In this document: positions 1-11,382 of the stretch, piece after piece
How positions within the stretch are numbered: position 1 is the first letter of the stretch
Layout of the letters: every line of letters starts with the position of its first letter
Assembly (NCBI RefSeq): GCF_023101765.2
Contig: NC_064229.1
Span: 6,052,473-6,116,472, forward strand
Length of the DNA: 64,000 nt
DNA from: Spodoptera frugiperda
Taxonomy: Eukaryota; Arthropoda; Insecta; Lepidoptera; Noctuidae
Direction: 5' to 3'
Notes under the pieces: generated by a model
Told to the model about the DNA's origin: nothing
Databases searched by the model: none
What the model saw: only the letters and a program-made list of their open reading frames with translations
Position numbers and translations under genes: made by a program

Positions 1-1661
1 CATCGGATATGTGTCACTATAACACTATACATACGTCTGCTTCCCTTCGTGTGACTTCCACACTGAGACTTGATATTGATACAAAAAGAATCTGTGGACT
101 GTGACCCTAACGCATCTCTCATATTTCGATTATTTGCTCCAAATCCATTATTTTAGTAAGTCGTAAGGTCCAGTAAATGAATTAGCAAATGTCTCATGTT
201 TCGATAATGTTCAAGTATGGTACGTTGATAGCTTTAAATAACAATTATTATGGTTAATCTTCAAGTTCTAACGAACATCAAAATTATTTTTATAAATAAC
301 TTTACCTACACGAAGAAGTCAAGAAATTGTTATCACTTAAAGCTAGTTAAATGAAACGTTTTTAACAAAAACATCATAAGTGTCATGGAGAAACCAAAGT
401 ATGAACGAAGCTATGTTTATCGAACCGAAAGAATGACAATAAATTCAAACCAATCAGGAACCGAGACCTTTAATGTTCTTTAATGTTCTCTGAAATCAAT
501 CAGATTCAGAGCTGACAAACTAGCTTTTTATATCAATTGATGAAATATCAATGGCACGACAGTTTATGGAAAAAAACTTGATTGGGCTCCCAAAAGTAAA
601 GTGTGTGGGACATGTGCGTAGGTTTATAGATTACACCGTAATATAGATCATTAGTAACTAACAAACAAGATGAAAAATAACAACTTTACAATACAATTTA
701 ATTGTAAAATAAAAAACGTGTCCTTGTGTGAGGTTCAAGGCGAACGGTAGGTCGCTCTGTGGTAGGCGCGTCATCGCCGATACAAAATTTTGTTCCGACG
801 ATGGTTTACGACCCAACTCGGCAATCCATTATCATACTAATAGGGTAGTTTTAGCCAACTAACCAGTTGTGGAAGGCCATCGATACCGCAAAAGTGAAGC
901 AGTAAAAAACAAAATCTCAAAGTGCGATCATATGTAGGTGGGTTTTATCGTTGATCGAAAGAAACCTATGGATTTATTACGGGCATACTAATTAGCAACC
1001 TCCCTTTAATTATAAACCTACTGTGATGTCTTCATTTTTGTAGAGATCGGTTTAAGATCGAATATGTACACACAAATACTTATGCACTTTGATATGATAC
1101 CAAATCAAAATGATACCAAATCAAAATGATAATTTTATTTTTTAGGTATGCTTATCGAGCATAAACAAAATCATAATTCCGCTGTTAAACTGAAATGCTT
1201 GATGCCAAAAACTTATTTACTTAACAATGGCAACCTAAATTCGTAACGACTTATAAATATTCATGTCATCATTAATTAGGTTCATCAACGTCTAGAAATT
1301 TGAGACAGGATAATAACATTGATGAACATCCGGTCACCGGCTCTCGACACATGTTTTAAAACGAGGAGCCACACGTGATACCGCCAAATATCACCAGAAT
1401 AACAAAACATCTTTTACTTGTTCATTTTATCAATAATCCAACGCATATCAACGTAAAACATCATTTTCTAGACAAATAAATTGAATCAATAGCCATTATT
1501 ATATCACAATCGCTGTTTTCTAAACCAATGTTGTGCGACGGACCAATATAGTTTATACATCGTTCGCAATTATTCTTAATTAGTAGGTACCTAGCGGGTA
1601 AAAAATTAACCTTGAATCAGAGGCAGGAGTAAGCGACCGATTGAATATTAATAATATAGCG
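1..1661. other. AT-rich non-coding stretch
   Basis: No exon with convincing splice sites or protein similarity was seen on either strand. There is a 16-bp direct duplication near 1096-1131 (gataccaaatcaaaat twice) and nothing else I can assign. Confidence 0.5.
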
Positions 1662-1802
1662 ATGAGTGAACAATTGCTGAATATTCAACGTCTCGGTCAA
1701 GCAGTCTCACGCACTCCTGGCTGGCGAGAACGCCTGTTTGGCAACAGGAAGCCACAGGCAGCACTCCACCACAGTCCACGACCACGTCAATACAAATTGT
1801 AA
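1662..1802 (+). CDS. Orphan coding-like exon / 46-codon ORF
   Basis: An ATG at 1662 opens a 46-codon frame ending in TAA at 1800-1802. The product is basic and contains the stretch TPGWRERLFGNRKP followed by a His/Pro/Arg-rich end. The TAA overlaps a strong donor (AAATT|GTAAGG, exon end 1798), so this may be the first coding exon of a longer gene rather than a complete peptide. A possible acceptor (aatatag) lies just before the ATG. The segment is clearly more GC-rich than its surroundings, which favours coding. I do not recognise the protein and saw no partner exons between here and 5.3 kb. The opposite strand is also open here, so strand is not certain. Confidence 0.35.
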   Translation: MSEQLLNIQRLGQAVSRTPGWRERLFGNRKPQAALHHSPRPRQYKL

Positions 1803-2891
1803 GGGCAGATTTTTTTGAACACACATTAAATTCATTACAAATTTCGCTTTTATAAAGAATCCACGAGACTCAAATATAATATTTATTGAAAACGATGAAG
1901 GAATCTAATCCAATACTTATAACATTTCTACTTGAACTAAACACAAAATCCTTGTTCATTAAGCACTTGAACGTATAGTTAATATTTATTAATGAAATAA
2001 AATATGGGCTATCTCTAAATATAGGTCGCTATTTGCATTTTAATGATATAGTTTCTTTAAAGGTCACAAACTATCAACCAATTACCAGCACACGAAGGAA
2101 GTTGTGAACTTTACGAAAGTATTTCAACCGTAACTTTAGTTATGGATGAATTATCCAGTTTACTTAATTGTTAGCCGTAGGTCCTGCACTACATGGATCG
2201 AGCATTCTTGTTAAGTATCTATGATACAGGCTTTTCACTTAAACTGCTTACCCAAGCAAAAATTCTATAAATTAATTGCGCCTCATAAACCAAACTGCGC
2301 CCATTTAGCAACTACTTACAGTTCACGTACCTATTCTTTTCAAAACGTATAGGGCGAATTTTACATGCAACAATTTAAACTTTTTTTCGCGTCATCCGCA
2401 TGATGAAAAAACACCTATTAAAAATTTACTTCCAACATAACTCCTCCAAAACACGCAAGCTAAGCGTAGCGCTTCATAATTCGCAAGAAAAATGTCTGAA
2501 TAATGTATATTCTCTACTTGCAGCCGTAACTTCATACACTTTATGCCTCGGCTGGATCTTTGTGTCCGGGATAATGTAGAGAAAACTAAACACAAATAAA
2601 ATACCTACACAACATTATTTGTAATCTTATAACTTAAAGAAAAACTTGTTCATAATATTATAATGGCTAAGCATAGTAAGTTTATAGTCTGGACCATGTA
2701 CCCGTGTTACCTATTTCAGACGCAGTCTATGAATTAAGTGCAAAAAAATAATTACCTACGTGCTTGCTCGCTTGATACATAACTACGTACACTTTATTAA
2801 AAATTAAAAAGATTAAAGCATAACGACCATAAATAGGGAACCGTGTGTAAAGGCTATATTTTTTCTTTTTAATAATAGGTAATAAACTTAC
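1803..2891. other. Non-coding AT-rich stretch
   Basis: No supported exon. If the minus-strand promoters at about 3 kb are real, this stretch would be the first intron of the gene they drive. Confidence 0.4.
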
Positions 2892-2942
2892 CCAAAAGCT
2901 CTCTACGTAGTGCGAAAAAAGGAAAACTCCCGGAAGAGACAT
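2892..2942 (-). CDS. Candidate first coding exon of an unseen minus-strand gene
   Basis: An ATG at 2942 lies 29 nt downstream of a predicted initiator (A at 2971) with a TATA box at 2999-3004. The frame codes for 17 residues, MSLPGVFLFSHYVESFW, and then meets the donor GTAAGT, giving a phase-0 exon end at 2892. Short first exons behind a TATA/initiator promoter are common in tissue-specific insect genes such as those for cuticle proteins, but this peptide is not a classic signal peptide and no following exon was identified toward position 1. It could instead be untranslated leader. Confidence 0.3.
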
Positions 2943-2964
2943 CGTAGCAAGCTTAACTTCACAA

Positions 2965-3004
2965 CTAGACTGACAGAGGGAACACGCCGCGATTTTTATT
3001 TATA
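2965..3004 (-). promoter_or_regulatory. Core promoter P2: TATA box plus initiator
   Basis: Read on the minus strand, TATAAA (3004 to 2999) is followed by the arthropod initiator TCAGTC with its A at 2971. The first T of the TATA box is 33 nt upstream of that A, which is standard spacing. An ATG follows 29 nt downstream. Confidence 0.5.
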
Positions 3005-3114
3005 CACTTTTTGTTTACTAACATCACATAGGAATTCCTTTATCTGTGTCGATAGGTAGCTCATACACGAGATCGCTCACGGGAGTCGCCCGGGCAGCCC
3101 GCGAGCCTCGTCAC

Positions 3115-3154
3115 TAGCGACTGAGAATCCGCCAACACGTTGCGCCCCTATATA
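3115..3154 (-). promoter_or_regulatory. Core promoter P1: TATA box plus initiator
   Basis: On the minus strand TATATA (3154 to 3149) is followed by TCAGTC with its A at 3122, 32 nt from the first T. The transcribed side is a CpG-rich segment (about 3065-3120) in otherwise AT-rich DNA. It lies about 150 bp upstream of promoter P2, on the same strand. Confidence 0.5.
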
Positions 3155-5317
3155 CCTACTTACTTCTTGTTTTGCCTGAATGATTTATTTCACGCTCTAT
3201 ATCCACGAATTAATAATTATGGATTGTGGATATCGAACAGCTAGTGTGCGTTGCATATGAACAGTACACACGTGACTAACTAATCATCTTGTTCGACTTT
3301 CTTACCGGTCGCCGCTAAATATTAAATATAAGTTGACCTAGTAATGTTATCTTTGGGGAAGGGCACGATCATGAAAAAGTAAATAAATTATTCCAAGGCC
3401 TAATAGAGACCTTACTTAGGTACAGGATAAAGCCATACTTATAGGTATCGTACCAACCGGTAGACAAAGTACCTACCTAAATTAAATATCATAATGGGCT
3501 TAAACAGTAAACTAAGCAAATGAGCATTTAAACAGTACTAATATTTGGTAAAAATAATTTTAACACCTTCATAAATTAAAGAGTGAACGGCCTAAAGACT
3601 CATTACAAGGTCATTGCGCATAATTCAGTATTCGGTAAACAAAATATTAGGGAATCCTGAAACTAACACTGCAATTAAAATCTTTTCCTCCGCATAATTA
3701 GTAGACTTTAATAAATAATGTATCTTTGATTAAAACAAATAATCACGGATACAATATTCTTACATAGACATAAGCGCCATCTGCTAATCAAGTTTTGACA
3801 AACAAAAACAAAAAAATGGGAACAAATAAAGCTAAAAGGATCGAGATGAAATTAGACCTTGCCAAATACACAGAGGTCACCTTGTATTTAGCTCCTGGCA
3901 AAAGTTCGAAGGACGCCCGGGTAGGTAGCCTACATGCTAAGAGCCAACAATACGAATTACCCCGACATATTTTTTTTTATTATTTCTCATGTCAAGTTCT
4001 TAATTTATATGGCTTTAAATTGCTATAAATATTCATAATGAACATAACTACATGCACCCTGTTAAATTAAATATAGCTGGGTCATTAACAATTCTTACTT
4101 TTCGAAAAAGCCGACTTATTTTACTGAATTGTCTCGTAAAGCCGTAAAAATCGAAAAGAAAATTAATACATTTGCACGAATAGTTACATTCTTAATTTCT
4201 TTGAAATCAAAGGTACGTACCATAATAATGCACTGATGAGGCTGTTTATAAAAAGAACCTTTCAAAGTCCCAACTACAACAGAACATCCCAAATCGTCCT
4301 CCTCTATCCATCTTGAAAGTACAGTTTTAAAAATGCAATCCACAAACACGCTTTTCTGACAAATAATGGATTCTATGTGATATCAATAATTCAAACAATG
4401 TATACTCATCACTAATATACAAAACTGAAGAGTTTGTTTGAACACGCTATACTCCGGAAGTAATAGTTTGATTTGAATACTTATAATTATTTTTGTTATG
4501 GATAGTGCACTTATTGAGAAAGGCTACAGAATAAAAAACATCACGCGACAATTAATAGGAGCCGAGCAGCGGGTGAAACCGCGCAGAGCAGCTAGAACAA
4601 AATAAAAAAATAAATGCACAGTTTTGCATTCAGTTTTGAATATTCCCGCTATTAAAGACTCGTTTCACTAAGTTACCTTTAATTTAATGTTGTTATAGAA
4701 AAAAAAATCTATTAGCCTGACTTTATATAATTAATAATTTATAAACAACGTTTTATATTCGCTTTGATCAAAATTAAATTTATTTATCTAGTTCTTCAGA
4801 TAACTTAATATTTTCTTACCACTTGAAAACTCCCCTTTAAAAGACGTACGGTTCTGTCTACGCAGAATCCAACGCAATCGCAAAACATATCGATTGTTTT
4901 TCGTCGATGGAAAAGTTTTACATCAAATTATTATCAAATACATTATTATAAATATAAATTGATCGTGAAATAAAATAACAATAATAGAAAAATAATATTA
5001 CAGTTTTGCACTGGTAATGAACTTGAATAATGAAACGTTTGAAGCATGAAAACGTCAAAGGCTAATTTTAGCTTAATTTCAAAACTGTCAATCTGCATTG
5101 TTATAACAGGAAATTAACTGGAAAAGACACATCAAAATAATATCATATATGATGGTAGACCTTACATAATACACCACCGTCATCGTCTTATGCTCTAAAC
5201 GTTCAGGTCAAAGGCTATCGCTATCGTAACTGCGACTATAAAATAAAATAAGGGAAAAGGAAAAGACTAATATTCTTAGGACATAATAAGTATATGTTTT
5301 TGAGAAGTATTTTTAAA
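3155..5317. other. Non-coding stretch with a retroelement remnant
   Basis: Nothing codes convincingly. Near 4556-4600, read on minus, is a short block with the theme agctgctctgcgcggtttc followed by caccc, a decayed 3' tail of a kind repeated at 12630 and 49040 in this window. A single TGTCA motif occurs near 5086, before the first PUDP gene. Confidence 0.4.
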
Positions 5318-6522
5318 ATGCAGTTCAAAAAAGTCACTCATGTATTGTTCGATTTAGACGGATTACTACTGGGTAAGATTTTAAATATATTGCATGACAA
5401 TAACAATATTGATGCCTGATAGAATAAATTCAGTATGTATGATGCAGCGATTGTGCAACAAAATTGTGAAATTATTTATGTGTTTTCAGATTCGGAAATA
5501 TTATACACTGAAGCCTTTACGAATGTTTGTGCAAAGTATGGAAAAACGTTTACCTGGGAAATCAAAGCTAGCCTCTTGGGATTCCAAGGCCATGAATGTG
5601 CTGAAAAAATAATTAAGACATTGGACCTACCGATTACCAAGGAGGAATTTATGAAGCAGAGTTTCCAATATTATGAGGTACTGTTCCCTAAAGTGCAGCT
5701 TATGCCAGGTAAAATTAAATTTGGAAATCAACTGCATGTGATGTGTGTTCTAATTTGAAATTTATTAATTTAATATTACTACTTCTATATTTTATATTTT
5801 TATTTTACTTACATCTGGAGTAAAATTTACAAATATTCCACATGTAGGCTAATCAATAAACACCTCCTTAAAAATTAAATATTTTTTATGGTTTAAAGAA
5901 ATAAAATTTTTTTGCTTCTTACATTTTACTCTATTGTTTATTACCCTTGTAAACAGAAGTATTTTATTTCATTACAAGTATTACACCAAACTCAATATTA
6001 TATTACAGGAGCTCAAAAGCTAGTAGAACACCTGCATCGGAAAGGAGTTCCGATAGCTCTGGCCACTAGCTCCAGCAAGGACAGTGTGGATATGAAGATG
6101 CAGAACCACCAGGAGTTCTTGAGTCTGTTCCACCACCTCACCATGGGATCCACTGACCCAGAGGTCACTAAGGGCAAGCCAGACCCTGCCATATTCCTTG
6201 TCTGTGCATCTCGGTTTCCCGATAAGCCAAAACCAGAAGATGTAAGTTGGTATATAAAACCATAGGTTTAGGGTCATATTCTTTATTAATATAACAATCA
6301 GTTGGTTTGTTACAAAACTAAGAATAAAATTATCATTTCCAGTGCCTTGTTTTTGAAGATGCCGTCAATGGTATAAAAGCTGCAAATGCTGCCAACATGC
6401 AAGTGGTAGCTGTGCCGGACCCCCGCATTGAGGCTGATCAACTGCAGACTGCTACATTGGTTCTGAAGTCTTTGGAGGACTTCAAACCTGAGTTATTTGG
6501 TCTTCCAGCTTACGATAATTAG
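5318..6522 (+). CDS. PUDP: Pseudouridine-5'-phosphatase-like HAD hydrolase, copy 1
   Basis: HAD-superfamily phosphatase of the GS1/HDHD1 type; human PUDP dephosphorylates pseudouridine 5'-phosphate in the cytosol. Exons: 5318-5372, 5490-5708, 6009-6241 and 6343-6522 (687 nt, 228 residues), all in phase with GT-AG borders. Motif I is FDLDG near the N-terminus (Asp nucleophile and general acid). Motif II is in ATSSSK in exon 3, followed by the Lys of KGKPDP. Motif IV is [12 protein letters not shown] in exon 4, where the acidic pair binds Mg2+. Its exons 2-4 match those of the two minus-strand copies in length (219/233/180). Copy 1 is the odd one: it has DLDG instead of DMDG, DSE instead of NTE, and a diverged loop HHLTMGS where the others have FPYKT. 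It is convergent with copy 2. The exact substrate is inferred from the family. Confidence 0.85.
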
Positions 6523-6788
6523 GATAATTTGTGTTATAAGTACTTGTTGGTGCTTGTATGTAAATATTGTCAATTTGTCAATCAACATATTATTTATGAT
6601 CAGTACTTATTATTTTAGTTACCAACTACTTAAGTAGAACTAAATATTTTCTTGGTGTCACATGTTAATTGATAAACATTTAATGTTTCTCAATGTGTAT
6701 AGTATAAAATACAGACAGTATTACACCTCTCACAGTACCTGAATATGTTAAACATTGACCTCGATAATATATATCTAGTCATATTTGA

Positions 6789-6794
6789 AATAAA
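6789..6794 (+). terminator. Poly(A) signal of PUDP copy 1
   Basis: AATAAA about 270 nt past the stop codon of copy 1, before the convergent copy 2 begins at 7010. Confidence 0.45.
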
Positions 6795-7009
6795 AAACAA
6801 AACTGCACAGCACCATTATGTAGTTTTATTTCAAGAATTAACTTATACTTTACAATAATAAATATCCATGTTTAGAACATTCCCCTTTGGGTCTATTTTA
6901 AATAATCACAAGTAAATAAGTACGTAAATAGTTCACACATTTTTGCTTACTAGTAACTAATTAATTACGTTAAGAAAATATTAGCGTAATTTGGCTATGT
7001 AGTAATCTA

Positions 7010-8386
7010 TTAATTTTTATATGGCGGTAAACCAAATAGTTCTGGTTTAAAATCTGCAATGGAGTCCAACACTAGCGTGGCTTCCGAAGCGAGCGAACGA
7101 TCCAGACGCGGGTCGGGTACCATGACGACTTGCATACCTGCCGCACGCGCCGCCTTCACTCCATTTAGAGCGTCTTCGAACACTAAACACTGAAATGCAA
7201 ATAAAATACTGATATTAAAAGTAAATACACGATAAGTACTTTTGGGGAAAATGTTTTTCATGTTGAAAACTCACAACTTCTTTTTTCTACATTATTTTAA
7301 TCCAAATAAAATTTTATTATCGCTTTAGTATATCTTCTTATCTATAAACCTACAGTTTGTTTTAACGTGATAATCTCCGGAATTCTTTTAGTGCTTGTTA
7401 ATCTATTTATAAAGCTATACCTATGCTATAAAACATTATGCTACAATCAATAGCATGGTCGCAAACTAGGTACCTTCTCAGGGGCTGGTTTGTCCGGGAA
7501 TTTGTTAGCTGCTACAAAGAAGATGTCAGGAGATGGTTTGCCCTTTTTCACGTCAGGATCAGATGTTCCCCATGTTTTGTAAGGAAACAGGTCGAATAAC
7601 TCTTGATGATTGGCAGCCTTCAAATCGTACGACTCCTTACTGCTGCTTGTCGCTAATCCAATAGGTACATTGTGGTCGTGGAGGTGACGGACTAGTCTTT
7701 CAACTCCTGGAAATTATAATTATCTTTTATAGGTAAGTAGGTAATTTGTTCTACTTCTTTACATTCATAGGTATTCTGGAACTGAGCTAATTACAAAAAT
7801 AATGAAATCTCGCAACTTAATTTATAGGCCCGACTCGGGACTCACAAACCAAGGGCTCCATGGCCCTTTATCCTTTACCAATACAATTGAATATAAAAAA
7901 ATAATAATCACTATTGTTGTATGGAACCCTTTTAAACTACAATATGTCGTAGACTATCGGCTTATTTGCGGTTTATTGAATTAACAAGAAATTATTTACT
8001 TCACGATAAAGTCCTACAGTCATAGAGATAACAAATTCTTACCAGGCATAATCTTGCATTGCGGAAATAATTTATCGAAAATCACTCGAGTTTCTGTTAA
8101 GAACTCATCGACTGTAAGTGGTAGGCCAAGGTCTTCGATAATAATACCGGCGAACTCTTTACTTTGCTGGCCCATAATCTTACATTTCAATTCAAATGTA
8201 AATTCTTTTCCGAACCGAGACGCTACTTGTTGGAATCCTATTGTATACAGCTCCTCTGTATCTGAAAAATATAATTTTCTATTTAAATAGATGTGAAAGT
8301 AATAATAATGTTTTAATGATAGATTCAAACTTACTTAATAACAAGCCATCCATATCAAACAAAACATGTGTCACAGGTTTAAACAT
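7010..8386 (-). CDS. PUDP: Pseudouridine-5'-phosphatase-like HAD hydrolase, copy 2
   Basis: Second member of the tandem family. Exons in transcript order: 8335-8386, 8043-8261, 7474-7706, 7010-7189 (684 nt, 227 residues), with the same three intron positions and phases as copies 1 and 3. Visible motifs: FDMDGLLL (nucleophile and acid Asp), [10 protein letters not shown] (motif II), [11 protein letters not shown] (Lys motif) and [13 protein letters not shown] (motif IV), so it should be catalytically competent. The codon split across intron 1 gives NTE where most family members have DTE or DSE. It ends GLPPYKN, like the other copies. It is convergent with copy 1 (488 bp apart) and lies in the same direction as copy 3. 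Confidence 0.87.
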
Positions 8387-9106
8387 TTTTATTTATTTTT
8401 TAATAAAATTGCTGCAGTGAATATGTAATGTAAGACCCTGTTGTATTTCACAATCTGTACTTCATGTATGGCTTCTACAGTTATGCCATATGACTGAGAT
8501 GTTGTTATGTTAATTTATATCTTATCTTAAATGTCTGTCCAAGCCTTTACATAACTAATACGTAGGTAATTAAATCACAGCAATGGTTTTGTACACTTTA
8601 CGATATTATGCCACTTATTATTTATTTTAAAGATGCAATAGGCAAACAGTGCATCTCATATATTTTTAGATACTCTGTATCCTTAACCTTGTAGAATTGG
8701 TAAAAATATTGACTTGAATTTGTACTTTTTATAATTTATTTCCACAAGCACGTAAATATTGCATGATGAATTTGTAAATTTAATTGAATATTTCATTTAA
8801 CTATGATGTTCAATTAAGTTTCATTTATGATAAAAATGTGCAAGCCATTTAGGTACTCAGTGGAAATAGAATTAATTATGCTATTACTATTATATAATAC
8901 ACATCATTTACATTACATGGTTAAATCACAATGTGTATGTATGTATGTTTAGTATAGGTAAATAAATATTAATATACAACAACAAAAATAAAATTAATCA
9001 CAATATAAAATGCACTAAACTTCTAAAAAAAATGTCATATAAGAGGTAGACAAACAACTCAAAAAAAATGTAATAATAAAAAAGGAAATATTTGACTATG
9101 GTATTC
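8387..9106. other. Spacer between PUDP copies 2 and 3
   Basis: AT-rich, about 720 bp. It should contain the promoter of copy 2 and the 3' UTR of copy 3, but no TATA box, initiator or other gene can be assigned with confidence. Confidence 0.4.
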
Positions 9107-10277
9107 CTAAAATTTGAATGGTGGTAAACCAAACAGTTCAGGTTTAAAGTCTAGTAAGCTGTTGATCACTAGAGTTGCATCATTTGTTAACTCCTTGGGT
9201 ACTCTGGGATCCGGTACCATTACAACCTGCATGCCAGCAGCTTTGGCTGCCTTTACTCCATTTACAGCATCCTCAAATACAAGACACTAAAAAAAATTGA
9301 AGGAATACAATTTTTAATTGAGAAGTTTAAATTATACCTTCTATAAAAAAAAAACTCTCTAGTTCTAATTGAAAAACTAGTTATCAAAATAATTTGAAAA
9401 TAAAGTTTTACCTGTTCCGGCTTTGGGTTACCAGGGAATTTCTTAGCGGATACCAAAAATATATCTGGATGTGGCTTCCCATTCTTTACTTCAGGATCAG
9501 AAGACCCAAATGTCTTATAAGGAAATAGATCAAACAACTCTAAGTGATGCTTGGTGACTTTCAAATCATAACTTTCTTTGCTTGAACTTGTTGCGAGTCC
9601 CATAGGAATATTGTTTTGGTGAAAATGTTCTATCAGCCGCTTAGCACCTACAAAGAGACAGTCTTAAGCGGACATGTTTAATACAAGTTAAAGTAATATT
9701 TTACTAACTTCATTCATCATTTTACCTGGCATCAATTGAGCATCAGGAAATAACAATTTAAATTGTTTGTTACTTTCTTCCATAAATTCTTCAATGCTCA
9801 TTGGTAACTCAAGTTCAGATACTACCTTCTTAGCTGTTTCAAGAGACTGTAATCCCATTAATTTAAGTTTCAACTCAAAAGTGTAATTTTTCCCATAACG
9901 GGAAACTATGTTTTGGAATGCTTCTGTGTACAACTCTTCTGTATCTATAAATAAAGATGGTGAATTTATAACATGATGTATTTGTCTACCTCATACATGA
10001 TATCAAGCTTTATGTTGCAGTTATATTTGAGTTATCTCAACAGATATAAAACTTCAACAAAAACCAAAAAACCAAAAACTTGGTTCTAGCTAGAAAAAAT
10101 AAATGCAAAATAGTGGAAAACTCAAATAACAAGCAGGAAGCAGGTGTACTTTATCTTCAAGTTTTATATTAGTTACTGTGTTAGTAAATATACAATTAAA
10201 AATATTCGTTTCAAAAACTTACTCAATATCAAACCGTCCATATCGAAAAGAACGTGTGTCACCGGATTAAACGCCAT
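9107..10277 (-). CDS. PUDP: Pseudouridine-5'-phosphatase-like HAD hydrolase, copy 3
   Basis: Third paralogue. Exons in transcript order: 10223-10277, 9726-9944, 9412-9647, 9107-9286 (690 nt, 229 residues). It shares the exon phases of copies 1 and 2, but exon 3 is one codon longer (236 nt), with an extra residue in the helix after motif II (KHHLELF). Motifs [32 protein letters not shown] and [12 protein letters not shown] are intact, and the end is GLPPFKF. Like copy 2 it has NTE after the motif I loop. The three genes are clearly products of local duplication. Copies 2 and 3 look closer to each other than to copy 1, as judged by eye. Confidence 0.87.
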
Positions 10278-10511
10278 TTTAACAATAGTAATTATTAAAT
10301 TACTTTAACAAAATATTTATATTTTCAAAACCTAAAAAAGTTTAGTTAAATAAACCGCCTTTTTCTATAGATAAACTTCTATGCACATTAGCTTTCAGCA
10401 ATGTGGATTATTGAATAAATAATTTTAAATAGAAACTCTAATTCATAATAGATAAAAGTACAACAAACGGACTTTATACGAATAAGATTTCAATTACAAA
10501 ATAATATGCAA

Positions 10512-10608
10512 TCAATGTCATGTTCATGCACAAATTACGTTTTTGATAGGACACTTTTGTCAATGTCAGCAAAGTTCCGATATGTCAATATGTCAGACAG
10601 ACTGTCAC
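10512..10608. promoter_or_regulatory. TGTCA cluster between PUDP copy 3 and Cep152-like gene
   Basis: Six TGTCA pentamers occur within about 95 bp, all in the same orientation on the plus strand, in the divergent region between copy 3 (minus) and the coiled-coil gene (plus). By chance this pentamer, counted on both strands, is expected about once per 500 bp. Confidence 0.4.
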
Positions 10609-11382
10609 TCGATGTTGTCCATTTTACGCAGCTTAGTTTTTGTAGAAAGTATAAAAGATTCGAAAAATAATGTATCAGGCTGATAAAAACAAAATCTTAT
10701 TAACCAAAAATGTTTAATTAATGGTTAAATACTGTCTTAATTCGTGCGTAACTAAAATTGTTTATATTTTTTCTTATCGATTATTTTTATTATAAGAATA
10801 AGAAGCTTGTAACCTGTTATAACTTGCAGAGTTGTTCTTGCCTTGCAATTTCCGATAAGTAAATAAAGTATTAAAGTGGTACCTAACAAAAACAGAAGAA
10901 AAATATTATCAAGGAGTGGAGACGGACTGACCGTTGACAAAAATCCTTACCAACTTACTTCTCCTATACTTGTTATACTCTTTGCAATTTACAATTCCAG
11001 AAAACCTTTTTATTTTATGTTCATTATTGGTTTATTCTGATACATAGATTAAATCGTATGCTTTATAGAATATTGAAGTAATCTTATTTGGAATCCGTAT
11101 TCTTAGCCTGGACTAAACTGAACTCTGGAATTTAGAACAGATTTTTAATCTACGCGCCGCAATAAAAATAAAACAAAACATAGCGTGGTACTGGTAACAT
11201 TGGTGAACGATTTTCAAAAACTTGTTTTGGTTATTAATTTGTAAAAAATAATTTCAATACTTTTCCCACACGCTTGAATGAAGTGTAATATTATGATTGA
11301 TTGTTGTTAAGTGCTCAACTGTGGAAGTTTATTAAGTGATAATTGTATACTGCCTCGTCTTTTGAGAGGCTAAACAAGCGAT

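Noticed and set aside
3795..4028. 77-codon Lys-rich plus-strand frame
   Set aside because: Simple composition, no motifs and an AT-rich tail running into the stop; no splice partner.
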